Origin: Curtobacterium sp. MCJR17_020 | Lineage (GTDB): Bacteria > Actinomycetota > Actinomycetes > Actinomycetales > Microbacteriaceae | Reading direction: 5' to 3' | Length of the DNA: 64,000 nt | NCBI RefSeq assembly: GCF_003234365.2 | Contig: NZ_CP126260.1 | Coordinates: 3,038,001 to 3,102,000, forward strand | Part shown: positions 28,048 through 36,186 of the stretch, one piece after another | Numbering within the stretch: the first letter of the stretch is position 1 | Layout: each line of letters begins with the position of its first letter | Notes under the pieces: generated by a model | Told to the model about the DNA's origin: nothing | What the model saw: only the letters and a program-made list of their open reading frames with translations | The model's database searches: none | Translations under genes and position numbers: made by a program

Positions 28048-29073
28048 GTGTCACGACCCCCGACGATCATCGACGTCGCGACCCGTGCCGGCGTCTCGAA
28101 GTCACTCGTCTCGATGGTGCTCCGCGACGACCCGGGAGTCTCCGACGCACGCCGCTCGGCCGTGCTCGCGGCCGCCGCCGAGCTCGGCTACCGCCCCAAC
28201 CGCGCCGCCGCGATCCTCGCCGGCACCAGGACCCGCACCGTCGGGGTCATCGTCGACGACTTCCGCAACCCGTGGTTCGTCCCCCTGCTCGACGGCATCC
28301 GCGACGCGCTCGCACCGCACGGCCTGCGGCTCACCCTCGCGGACACCCGTGCGAACGCCCACCTCGACTCCTCGCCGTTCGACGACCTCGTCTCACTACG
28401 GGTCGACGGCGTCGTCCTCGCCGCCGAGGGGTTCCCCGACCTCGTCGTGCCGGCCGACACCCCCGTCGTCGTCGCCGGCGCCCGGGCCGACGTGCCCGGC
28501 GAGCTCGACGTCGTCGCCTCGGACGAGGCCGCCGGCGGCCGGTTGGCAGCGGATCACCTGATCGGACTCGGTCACCGCCGCATCGTCCACGTCACGGGTT
28601 CGGGAGGCCCGGCTGCGGTCCGCCGCGAGGGCACCGTCGCGCGGATGGTCGCGTCCGGCATCGCGCCGCTGGTCTACGGCGACGGCCCGACGTCCGAGAC
28701 GACCGGGTACGAGGGCACCCGCCGCGCACTGCGGGACCACCCGGACCTGACGGCGGTGTTCGCCGCGAACGACGTCATGGCGATGGGCGCGATCGCCGCC
28801 GTGCGCGAAGCCGGACTCCGGGTCCCCGAGGACGTCTCGGTGGTCGGCAACGACGAGACCCCGCTCGCCGCCTCACCCCTGCTGCGGCTGACCACGGTCG
28901 ACCCGCACAACGACGAGGTCGGGCGGCTCGCGGTCGCGCGGTTGATCGACTGCATCGGCTCGTCGGGGTCGGAGTCGGGGTCGGGGTCGGGGTCGGGGTC
29001 GGCGGAGCCGATCCGGACGCTCGTGCCGCCGACGCTCGTCGTGCGGTCCACGACGGCGCCGCCGCGGGCCTGA
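28048..29073 (+). CDS. LacI-family transcriptional repressor
   Basis: A 341-residue repressor. The N-terminal helix-turn-helix and hinge helix are PTIIDVATRAGVSKSLVSMV and AAAAELGYRPNRAAAILA. A periplasmic-binding-protein-like sugar domain follows (TVGVIVDDFRNPWFVPLLDG, VAARG-type loops, VSVVGNDETPLAASPLLRLT). The GTG start has AAGGAG upstream. Near the C-terminus a Ser-Gly repeat is encoded by a hexamer tract. It very likely binds the palindrome at 27,980. Confidence 0.93.
   Translation: MSRPPTIIDVATRAGVSKSLVSMVLRDDPGVSDARRSAVLAAAAELGYRPNRAAAILAGTRTRTVGVIVDDFRNPWFVPLLDGIRDALAPHGLRLTLADTRANAHLDSSPFDDLVSLRVDGVVLAAEGFPDLVVPADTPVVVAGARADVPGELDVVASDEAAGGRLAADHLIGLGHRRIVHVTGSGGPAAVRREGTVARMVASGIAPLVYGDGPTSETTGYEGTRRALRDHPDLTAVFAANDVMAMGAIAAVREAGLRVPEDVSVVGNDETPLAASPLLRLTTVDPHNDEVGRLAVARLIDCIGSSGSESGSGSGSGSAEPIRTLVPPTLVVRSTTAPPRA
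28963..29004 (+). repeat. TCGGGG hexamer tract (7 units, 5 perfect) in lacI
   Basis: Seven 6-bp units (TCGGGG with TCGGAG and TCGGCG variants) encode a Ser-Gly stretch in the C-terminal part of the repressor. The unit keeps the frame, so slippage would only change linker length. Confidence 0.9.
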
Positions 29074-29076
29074 GCG

Positions 29077-29748
29077 TCAGCGGCGCCCGTCGGCGAACGC
29101 CACCCACCTCCCCTCGGACACGACCTCGACCGTGCCGTCGACGACCGTGATGGCGGTCTGCTCGTCGATGGCGTAGGCCGGGCCGCCGATGTCGGCAGCC
29201 CACCGCTCGGCGTGCCCCAGGGTGTTCTGCGGGAACGCATCGAGGTGCGGGAAGACCGAGAAGTCGACGACCCCCAGGGTCCGGTCGTCCGGCGCGGACG
29301 ACCACGCGACGAAGGACGAGCCGATCCGAGGCGTCATCACCATGCTCCCGGCGCTCACCCCCACCCAGACCGTGTCGGGCAACGACGGCAGCACGTCCGC
29401 GAGCCCCGACTCCCGCACCCAGTGGGCGAGGTAGGTGGCGTCGCCGCCGTCGACCAGCAGCACGTCGGCCTGCCGCACCCAGGCCGTCCACCGTTCGACG
29501 CCGATCGTCGGCAGCGCGGTGAGCTCCAGGACGCCCACCGATGCCCAGCCCAGACCCGCCAGGTACTGCGAGTCGGGACCCCCTGCCAGCAGGCCCCGCA
29601 CCGAGCCGGGTCCGCACATGGGGTGGCCCCACTGCGCGGTCGGGATCACCAGCGCGTGGCTGTCCTCGACCGGCCTGCCGAGCAGTTCCACGAGCGCGGC
29701 GCGGATGCTCGGGTTCGTGACGCCCCCGGACGTCAGCAGGAGCTTCAC
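29077..29748 (-). CDS. Peptidase S51 / PepE-like family protein
   Basis: A 223-residue protein with the class I glutamine-amidotransferase-like fold. The nucleophile serine lies in VWVGVSAGSMVM; other conserved parts are KLLLTSGGVTNPSI, DVLLVDGGDATYLAHWVRESG and FPHLDAFPQNT. S51 members include alpha-aspartyl dipeptidase and cyanophycinase. The GTG start at 29,748 has GGGAGG upstream. It is convergent with lacI, with only 3 bp between stops. Confidence 0.85.
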   Translation of the reverse strand: MKLLLTSGGVTNPSIRAALVELLGRPVEDSHALVIPTAQWGHPMCGPGSVRGLLAGGPDSQYLAGLGWASVGVLELTALPTIGVERWTAWVRQADVLLVDGGDATYLAHWVRESGLADVLPSLPDTVWVGVSAGSMVMTPRIGSSFVAWSSAPDDRTLGVVDFSVFPHLDAFPQNTLGHAERWAADIGGPAYAIDEQTAITVVDGTVEVVSEGRWVAFADGRR

Positions 29749-29821
29749 GTCGCCTCCCGGCTCAGGTGCTGGCTGGTCCATCTCAGGATCCAGCGCGACC
29801 GACCGCCGCGCAACGCCTGCG

Positions 29822-30271
29822 TCAGACGGTGGCGCCCTCGAGCCGGTCGACCGCGACCGCGAGTTCCTCGAGCTCGGGGACCTCGCGCGCTTCGGCGAGC
29901 GCCCCCTCGAGCGCAGCGGCGTGGATCGGCGTGGCCGCATCCAGCAGCCGCTGTCCGGCGTGGGTGAGCTCCGTGTAGAGCCCACGGCGGTCGTCGGCGC
30001 AGAGCACGCGGGTGAGGAGCGCACGTTCCTCGAGTCGGTTGACCAGCCGGGTCGTGGCGCTCGGGCTGAGGGCCGCGGCGCGGGCGAGCTGCTGCATGCG
30101 CATGTGGAAGCCGTCCTGTCGGCGCAGCGCATCGAGCACGGTGTACTCGACCACGGACAGGTCGACGTCGCGCAGCGCGCGCTCGAGTCGCGTCTCGATC
30201 AGGCCGTGCAGTGCCGCCAGGGTGCGCCAGCCGTGGGCGCGGACGGCGGTGGAGGTGTCGTCGACGGACAT
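29822..30271 (-). CDS. MarR-family transcriptional regulator
   Basis: A 149-residue winged-helix regulator: VDLSVVEYTVLDALRRQDGF, then LARAAALSPSATTRLVNRLEERALLTRVLCADDRRGLYTEL. The ATG 30,271 has AAGGAG upstream. It is divergent from an MFS drug-efflux gene, the classic arrangement in which the regulator represses both genes and is released by an efflux substrate. Confidence 0.92.
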   Translation of the reverse strand: MSVDDTSTAVRAHGWRTLAALHGLIETRLERALRDVDLSVVEYTVLDALRRQDGFHMRMQQLARAAALSPSATTRLVNRLEERALLTRVLCADDRRGLYTELTHAGQRLLDAATPIHAAALEGALAEAREVPELEELAVAVDRLEGATV

Positions 30272-30353
30272 CGGGCTCCTTCTGGTCGGTTGCAGGGTCG
30301 GGGGCCGCGGTCGGCCGCGGGGGTCGTTGCGAGCGCGTGCAGTTGCTTGCGCT

Positions 30354-30395
30354 GATACCCCGCGTGTGCAACTATCGATACCGCGCGTCTGCAAC
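30354..30395. promoter_or_regulatory. Two 19-bp direct repeats in the marR-MFS promoter region
   Basis: GATACCCCGCGTGTGCAAC (30,354-30,372) and GATACCGCGCGTCTGCAAC (30,377-30,395) differ at two positions and start 23 bp apart, about two helical turns. They lie in the 170-bp divergent region and are likely regulator sites. Confidence 0.6.
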
Positions 30396-30441
30396 AACCA
30401 GCGTACGCGGCACTGCGCCACCGCACAACGGAAGGAACCCC

Positions 30442-31638
30442 ATGCCCGCGGGACTCATCGCCCTCGCACTCGGCGGCTTCGGCATCGGACTGACCGAGTT
30501 CGTCATCACCGGCCTGCTGCCCGAGGTGGCCGCCGACTACGGCGTCACCGAGACCACGGCCGGCTGGCTCGTCACCGGGTACGCACTCGCCGTCATCGTC
30601 GGCGCCCTCGGCCTGACCGCAGCCACCACCCGGCTCCCCCGCAAGCCCGTCCTGCTCGGACTGCTCGTGCTGTTCATCGTCGGCAACACGCTGTCGGCGA
30701 TCGCACCGACCTACGAGGTGATGATGTCCGGACGCGTCATCGCGGCGCTCTGCCACGGAGCGTTCTTCGGCATCGGCTCCGTCGTGGCCGCGAACATGGT
30801 CGAGCGTTCCAAGCGCGCGTCGGCGGTCGCCCTGATGTTCACGGGACTGACGGCGTCGAACGTGCTCGGGGTGCCGTTCGGCACGTTCCTCGGCCAAGCG
30901 CTCGGCTGGCGTTCGACCTTCTGGGCCATCGTCGCCATCGGCGTCGTCGCCCTGGTCGGCGTCCTCGTGCTCGTCCCCGCCGTCCGCCAGGTCGAGACGC
31001 CGTCACTGTCCCGCGAGCTCGGCGCCTTCCGCTCCGGCCAGGTGTGGCTGTCGCTCGGCATGACCGTGCTCGGCTACGGCGGGATGTTCGGGGCGTTCAC
31101 CTACATCGCGTACACGCTGACTTCGGTGTCCGGCTTCCCGTCCTCGGCGGTGCCGTGGCTGCTCGTCGTGTTCGGCGTCGGGCTGTTCGTCGGGAACTTC
31201 GTCGGCGGCAAGCTCGCCGCACGCTCGATCGACCGGACCCTGCTCGTCGTGCTCGTCGCCCTCACCGTGGTGCTCGGGCTGTTCGCCCTCGTCGCGACCT
31301 CGCCCGTGCTGACCGTCATCGCCCTCGTGCTGATGGGCGCCTTCGGGTTCGCGACCGTGCCGGCCCTGCAGACGCGCGTGATGCAGTACGCGGACCACGC
31401 GCCGACCCTGGCGAGCGGGGCGAACATCGCCGCGTTCAACCTCGGGAACGCGCTCGGTGCCTGGATCGGTGGGCTCACCATCACCGCCGGCCTCGGCTAC
31501 ACGTCGCCGATCTGGGCGGGCGCCGGGATCACTCTGGCCGCCGTGGGCCTGACGCTCGTCGCGATGGGTGCCGTGCGGCGTGGGCGTTCGCGCGGGGCCG
31601 GCGAGCTGACCTCGACAGGGAGCGTCGCGACGGCCTGA
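30442..31638 (+). CDS. MFS efflux transporter (AraJ/Cmx-like DHA1 family)
   Basis: A 398-residue, 12-helix permease. The N-terminus GLIALALGGFGIGLTEFVITGLLPEVAADYGV and GRVIAALCHGAFFGIGSVVA match the AraJ/chloramphenicol-efflux group of drug:H+ antiporters. The ATG has GGAAGGAACCCC upstream. The adjacent divergent MarR gene suggests substrate-induced efflux of a small toxic compound; whether it confers drug resistance cannot be told. It ends at a perfect bidirectional hairpin. Confidence 0.9.
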   Translation: MPAGLIALALGGFGIGLTEFVITGLLPEVAADYGVTETTAGWLVTGYALAVIVGALGLTAATTRLPRKPVLLGLLVLFIVGNTLSAIAPTYEVMMSGRVIAALCHGAFFGIGSVVAANMVERSKRASAVALMFTGLTASNVLGVPFGTFLGQALGWRSTFWAIVAIGVVALVGVLVLVPAVRQVETPSLSRELGAFRSGQVWLSLGMTVLGYGGMFGAFTYIAYTLTSVSGFPSSAVPWLLVVFGVGLFVGNFVGGKLAARSIDRTLLVVLVALTVVLGLFALVATSPVLTVIALVLMGAFGFATVPALQTRVMQYADHAPTLASGANIAAFNLGNALGAWIGGLTITAGLGYTSPIWAGAGITLAAVGLTLVAMGAVRRGRSRGAGELTSTGSVATA

Positions 31639-31658
31639 CGAGACCACTCCGGAGACGA

Positions 31659-31690
31659 CGAAACCCCGGTCCGATCGGACCGGGGTTTCG
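31659..31690. terminator. 32-bp perfect palindrome, bidirectional terminator
   Basis: CGAAACCCCGGTCCGA and its exact reverse complement form a 32-bp palindrome between the rightward MFS stop and the 3' end of the leftward tRNA-Ser. The ends TTTCG/CGAAA give short U-tracts in both directions. Confidence 0.88.
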
Positions 31691-31697
31691 TGGAGTG

Positions 31698-31786
31698 CGG
31701 AGACGGAGGGATTTGAACCCTCGGTCCCCTAGAGGGGACTCCACCTTAGCAGGGTGGTGCACTCGGCCGGACTATGCGACGTCTCC
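31698..31786 (-). tRNA. tRNA-Ser(GCU)
   Basis: 89 nt on the minus strand. The acceptor stem GGAGACG pairs with CGTCTCC; the anticodon stem-loop CACCCTGCTAAGGTG gives anticodon GCT; a long variable arm (AGTCCCCTCTAGGGGACC) marks a class II tRNA; the T arm is GAGGGTTCAAATCCCTC. No CCA is encoded. Confidence 0.96.
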
Positions 31787-32191
31787 AAGCACTCTCGCGA
31801 GCGCTTCGACCACCATACAGGAGGACCTGGCCACTCTCGACCCGACCGCACCCCCGCGCGTGGCACGGTCGCAGAACGCGGGTCCCCCGAAGTGGGGACA
31901 CCTCGGGGTTGTCCCGACGTACCCCGGTGAATAGCATCATCGAGACGCGGCGATCACATTCCGGGGCTCGTCCCCGTAGTCGCGACACAGCACCGACGTC
32001 GCTCTCCGAGCCGGGCCCGGCGCGCCCGGTTGCCTGGCGCCCGCTCGGGGAGCGGCCCCTCTCCGGCCGTCCGGGTTCCCGAGACTCGGGCTGAACGCCC
32101 CGAGACTCGGGCTGAACGACGGAACTCGGGGCGCGGCGCCCGAGAAACGTCGCCTACTCCGAGTCTCGGACTCAGAGCCGGAGCCCCCCGG
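31787..32191. other. Gene-free 405-bp stretch rich in palindromes
   Basis: No convincing gene. From 32,079 it contains two copies of CCGAGACTCGGGCTGAACG (32,079-32,097 and 32,100-32,118), each built on the palindrome CCGAGACTCGG, then ACTCGGGGCGCGGCGCCCGAG (32,124-32,144, quasi-palindromic) and CCGAGTCTCGG (32,159-32,169). The part nearest the LCP gene could act as its terminator. Around 31,870-31,910 short GC stems such as CCCCGA...TCGGGG and GGGGAC...GTCCC occur. I recognise no known non-coding RNA. Confidence 0.6.
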
Positions 32192-33508
32192 TCAGTAGCC
32201 GAACGCCTTGGAGCAGGTCTCCTGGTCGGCGGACTGCCCCTCGAGCCCGTCGATGGTCTCCGGCGTCGCGGATGCCGTCGGAGCAGCGGCGGCCGGCGAC
32301 GACGGCGCGGCAGCCGCGGGTGAGGACGCCGGAGCCGACGGCGCAGCAGCCGCGGGCGACGAGGCAACAGCGGACGGCGCCGCCGCGTTCGTCTCGGACC
32401 CGATCCCCGTGCTGTCCTCCCCCAGGGAGAACGACTGGTCCGCCTTGATCTTCGCGAACAGCCGGTCGGCCAGGTACGTCGTCGGCTGGACCTTGCCCTC
32501 GTAGACCCCGGTTCCGCCGGTCGTGCCCGGGTACTGCACGAAGTTCACCTGCGACAGCGGGAGGTCCTGCAGCGCCCGACCCATCTGCACCATCGTCCCG
32601 ATGTCGTTCAGGCTCTCGGACAGCTGCATGTTCGACGCCGCGGCGCGGGCCAGCTTGTACAGGGTGGTCGGCGAGGTGAGGGTGTCGTTCGACTTCACGG
32701 TCCGGAGCAGCGACGACAGGAACACCTGCTGGCTCGAGATCCGCCCGAGGTCGGAACCATCGCCGACGCCGTGCCGGGTCCGGAGGAACGCGAGGGCTTC
32801 GTCGCCCTGCAGCGTCGAGGTGCCGGCGGGCAGGTCGAGCCCGGTGTAGGGGTCCTCGATCGGCTGCGCCACGCAGACCGGCACACCACCGATCGCGTTC
32901 GACATCTCGATGACGCCGTTGAACGAGACCGCGGCCGAGTACTGGATGTCCAGGCCGGTGAGCCCCTGCACGGTCTGGGTCACGCAGTTCAGCCCGCCGT
33001 CGCTGAACGAGGTGTTGATCGGCTGCGCGGCCATGGCTGATGCGGTGCCGGAGCCGTCGGTCTTCTTGCACGCGGGGATCGGGGTGACGAGGTCGCGCGG
33101 GATGCTCACCGCGGTCGCGTTGGTGTGGTCGGCCGATACGTGGAGCAGGATGTTGACGTCGTTGAGGGTGGCGTCGCGCTCCCCGAACTCCGCGGACTGG
33201 TCCGGGTCGTTGTCCGTCCCGACGACGAGCATGTTGAAGCCACCCTTGTACGCGCTGAGCGACGGGGCCTTGGTGCCGTTCGACCGCGGCGCGGGCTGTC
33301 CCTCGATCTGCACGCCGTCACCGAGGTCGTCGGTCACCTGCTTCGCGGCGATCGCGGCGACGGAGGCGGTGCTGACGAGCGCGACTACGGCCACGCTCGC
33401 GACCAGCGCAGCGACGGTCCGGAAGGGTCCGGACCGTCGGAGACGTCCGTGCCGTGCGATCCCGACGGCTCGGTTGAGGCGATGGGAGCGATCGCGGACG
33501 TCGTTCAC
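32192..33508 (-). CDS. LytR-CpsA-Psr (LCP) family cell-wall glycopolymer ligase
   Basis: A 438-residue protein with one N-terminal membrane anchor (VAALVASVAVVALVSTASVA, about residues 33-52) and an extracytoplasmic LCP domain: FNMLVVGTDND, ATAVSIPRDLVTPIP, GVIEMSNAIGGVPVCV and ALAFLRTRHGVGDGSDLGRISSQQ, the last carrying the conserved arginines. LCP proteins attach teichoic acids, arabinogalactan-like polymers or capsule to peptidoglycan. The tail before the C-terminus is a long Ala/Pro/Ser repeat. The GTG start has AGGAGAG upstream. Confidence 0.93.
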   Translation of the reverse strand: MNDVRDRSHRLNRAVGIARHGRLRRSGPFRTVAALVASVAVVALVSTASVAAIAAKQVTDDLGDGVQIEGQPAPRSNGTKAPSLSAYKGGFNMLVVGTDNDPDQSAEFGERDATLNDVNILLHVSADHTNATAVSIPRDLVTPIPACKKTDGSGTASAMAAQPINTSFSDGGLNCVTQTVQGLTGLDIQYSAAVSFNGVIEMSNAIGGVPVCVAQPIEDPYTGLDLPAGTSTLQGDEALAFLRTRHGVGDGSDLGRISSQQVFLSSLLRTVKSNDTLTSPTTLYKLARAAASNMQLSESLNDIGTMVQMGRALQDLPLSQVNFVQYPGTTGGTGVYEGKVQPTTYLADRLFAKIKADQSFSLGEDSTGIGSETNAAAPSAVASSPAAAAPSAPASSPAAAAPSSPAAAAPTASATPETIDGLEGQSADQETCSKAFGY

Positions 33509-33677
33509 GGGCTCTCCTGTCGTCGGTGGACGCGCCGGGTGGCAACCGGTCAAGGCTGCCACGGAGATCCCTGGCGATCCAGTGCGGACGTCGTCGGAGC
33601 GAACCCACCGATCCGCCGTCGACCCCCGGATCCGCGGGGCTCGATGCCGACCTGTACGAACCCGCAGCCGGAGCGGT

Positions 33678-34358
33678 TCAGGAGGCCACGGCCACCCGGA
33701 ACCGGTCCGGCAGGGCGATGAGCGCCGCCGCGAGCTCGAGCAGCACCACGGCGCAGTCGTCGAGCGCGTCGCGCTCCGCTGCCCGCACGGCCTGGTCGAC
33801 GAGGTCGAGTCGCCGCGTCCGGTCGACCACGGCGTCGATCCCGTTGGCGAGGGCCACGTCATCGGTGAAGAAGGTGTCGAGCACGGTGCGTTGCGACAGC
33901 ATCCAGTCGGCGCTGACCGAGGCGCCGCTCCGGCGGAGGAACCACGCGGCGAGTTCGACGAAGGCCCCGGCCTCGGTCCAGCACTCGCGGAGCCAGGCCG
34001 GATCGAAGCGGTCGTCGTCGCCCGTGCCGCTCACCGGCGGGTCGACGACCAGGGCCCGTGCGATGCGCAGGCGCTCGGTCATCTGCCCGACGGTCCAGTG
34101 TGTGATCACCACGCCGACGTACCGCTGCACGGTGACGAGCTGATGGGACTCGAGGGAGACGAGGGCTTCGCGCACCGGCGTGCGGGAGACCCGCATGTCC
34201 TCGGCGATGGTGTCGAGGCGCAGGCGCTGCCCGCGGCGGTACTCGCCGCGCAGCACGTTGTCGAGCAAGCGGAGGAAGACCGCGTCGCGCAGCAGACTGC
34301 GCCGGAGGCCGTGGGGATCGCGGTCGCCCCGGCCGACACGCATCGGTGACTGCTCCAT
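33678..34358 (-). CDS. GntR-family regulator (FadR/FCD type)
   Basis: A 226-residue regulator. The winged helix contains LLDNVLRGEYRRGQRLRLDT, then IAEDMRVSRTPVREALVSLESHQLV, the GntR signature with the R-T-P-V-R-E-A-L motif. An alpha-helical C-terminal domain follows. The ATG 34,358 has GAGG upstream; upstream in-frame codons would extend it to 34,460. It lies downstream of an MFS gene on the same strand and probably controls it. AT-rich sequence between them (34,487-34,512) could hold its promoter and binding site. Confidence 0.85.
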   Translation of the reverse strand: MEQSPMRVGRGDRDPHGLRRSLLRDAVFLRLLDNVLRGEYRRGQRLRLDTIAEDMRVSRTPVREALVSLESHQLVTVQRYVGVVITHWTVGQMTERLRIARALVVDPPVSGTGDDDRFDPAWLRECWTEAGAFVELAAWFLRRSGASVSADWMLSQRTVLDTFFTDDVALANGIDAVVDRTRRLDLVDQAVRAAERDALDDCAVVLLELAAALIALPDRFRVAVAS

Positions 34359-34528
34359 CGCGCCAGCCTCACGCACGGCGGTCGCCCTGGACGGCCGCAC
34401 CGGCACCGTCGTGGATCGTCCTGGTGGGTGTCGCGCTGTGGAGGAGTGCCATGCCAGCACGCTGACACCCCGACGGCGGCCGCGCTAAACACTCTGAATA
34501 CGGAATGTTGCATGGCTACCGTCGCTGT

Positions 34529-35983
34529 TCAGCGCCGCTGCTGCTCCGCGTCCCCGGTGAGGACGGACAGTGGCTGGGTGACGTCCTCGAGCCCCTTCCG
34601 CGCGGCATCGACCCCGAAGACCAGGGCTATCACCCCACCGCCGATCATCACCGCGGACCCGAGCAGGTACCCCCAGAAGAGCGGCTCCCGCGACGACCCG
34701 TCGCCGATGAAGGCACCGTAGATCAGCGGTGCGACCGCACCGAAGACCTGCGCGAGGGCGAAGAAGTACGAGATCGCCTGCGACCGCAGCTCGAGGGGGA
34801 AGATCTCGCTCACCGTCAGGTACGCGCTCGAGGCGCCTGCGGAGGCGAAGAAGAACGACACGCACCAGAAGGCCACCTGCACCGTTGCCGAGATCGCGTC
34901 GGCACGGAACAGGAACGCCGAGGTGGCCAGGACGAGCCCGGACACCAGGTACGTCAGGAAGATCATCTGCCGACGGCCCCACGTGTCGAAGAACCGACCG
35001 AGGATGATCGGTCCGAGCAGGTTCCCGATCGCGAACGGGAAGAAGTAGATCGACGTCTGCGCGGTCTTCAGGCCGAAGAAGTTCGTCAGGACGAGCGCGT
35101 AGGTGAAGAAGATCGCGTTGTAGAGGAACGCCTGCGTGATCATCATCGACGCCCCGACCAGGGTGCGCGTCGGGTACTGCTTGAGCAGCACGCGCGCGAT
35201 GGTCAGGAACCCGACGCGGTCGGTCGGCGTGACGGTCATGGCCTTCGACTCGTCGACGTCCGGCAGCCGCTTGCCGGTGGACTTCTCGACCGCCTCTTCG
35301 ATCTGGGTGACGGTCGCTTCGGCCTCTTCCTCGCGCCCGTGGGTCATGAGCCAGCGCGGACTCTCGGGGATGTGCCGCCGCAGGAAGATGATCGCGATGC
35401 CGAGCACCGGGCCGAGGAAGAAGCCGATGCGCCAGCCGATGCTCTCCGAGAAGTTGGCCGTGTCGAGCAGGTAGATGTTCGCGAACGCACCGAGCGCGGC
35501 GCCGCCCCAGTAGGTGCCGTTGATGGCGATGTCGACGTGACCGCGGTACTTCGCCGGGATCAGTTCGTCGATCGCCGAGTTGATCGCCGCGTACTCGCCG
35601 CCGATGCCGAGGCCGGCGACGAACCGGAACGCGGCCAGGAACCAGAAGTCCTGGGCGAGACCGGCGACGCCCGAGCCGATCAGGTAGATCGCGAGCGTCA
35701 GGATGAAGAGCTTGCGCCGTCCGAGCCGGTCGGACATGCGTCCGAACACCAGCGCTCCGACCACCTGGCCGACCAGGTAGATGGTGCCGAGGGAGGTCAC
35801 CTGTTGCGTCGACAGGTCCAGATCGGCCTGGAAGCCCGCGTTGGAGACGATCTGGATCTCCAGACCGTCCAGGATCCAGGAGACCCCGAGTCCGACGACG
35901 ACACTCCAGTGGAACCGTGTCCACGGCAGTCTGTCCATCCTGGCGGGGACCAGGCTCTTGATCGCCCCGTTCGTGCTGCTCAC
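34529..35983 (-). CDS. MFS transporter (sugar/organic-acid porter type)
   Basis: A 484-residue, 12-helix permease. The loop 2-3 motif GRMSDRLGRRKLFIL, RFVAGLGIGGEYAAINSAI and HIPESPRWLMTHGREEEAE are typical of the sugar-porter and metabolite:H+ symporter groups. The substrate is unknown. The start is taken as GTG 35,983 (VSSTNGAIKSLVPARMDRLP), with only a weak ribosome-binding site. The GntR gene downstream is the likely regulator. Confidence 0.88.
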   Translation of the reverse strand: MSSTNGAIKSLVPARMDRLPWTRFHWSVVVGLGVSWILDGLEIQIVSNAGFQADLDLSTQQVTSLGTIYLVGQVVGALVFGRMSDRLGRRKLFILTLAIYLIGSGVAGLAQDFWFLAAFRFVAGLGIGGEYAAINSAIDELIPAKYRGHVDIAINGTYWGGAALGAFANIYLLDTANFSESIGWRIGFFLGPVLGIAIIFLRRHIPESPRWLMTHGREEEAEATVTQIEEAVEKSTGKRLPDVDESKAMTVTPTDRVGFLTIARVLLKQYPTRTLVGASMMITQAFLYNAIFFTYALVLTNFFGLKTAQTSIYFFPFAIGNLLGPIILGRFFDTWGRRQMIFLTYLVSGLVLATSAFLFRADAISATVQVAFWCVSFFFASAGASSAYLTVSEIFPLELRSQAISYFFALAQVFGAVAPLIYGAFIGDGSSREPLFWGYLLGSAVMIGGGVIALVFGVDAARKGLEDVTQPLSVLTGDAEQQRR

Positions 35984-36045
35984 GAGAGGGGAACCTACGC
36001 CGAGATCGGCGAGATGGTTCACATTCGGTACGACGGGGCCGGCTC

Positions 36046-36166
36046 GGAGCCGGATCCCCCTATCGAATCCGGCTCCGATGCCGGAGCCCCAATCATTGCG
36101 GTGGCTATGGAAACCCACAAGCGGACGGGAGGCGCGCTGCCAGCTGGCACCGCGCCTCCCGTCCGC
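36046..36166. other. Three nested/adjacent palindromes in a divergent promoter region
   Basis: GGAGCCGGAT (36,046-36,055) pairs with ATCCGGCTCC (36,067-36,076); GGCTCC (36,071-36,076) can alternatively pair with GGAGCC (36,083-36,088); and GCGGACGGGAGGCGCG (36,121-36,136) pairs with 36,151-36,166, enclosing TGCCAGCTGGCA. The last is a GGGAGGC-family hairpin 20 bp before the AAA+ start. The region lies between two divergent genes, so none of these is a conventional terminator. Confidence 0.75.
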
Positions 36167-36186
36167 AACGGCGTAACGTCCAGAAC

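Noticed and set aside
31787..32191. A known structured RNA (RNase P, tmRNA, 6S, SRP)
   Set aside because: None of the conserved core sequences I know for these RNAs was found there.
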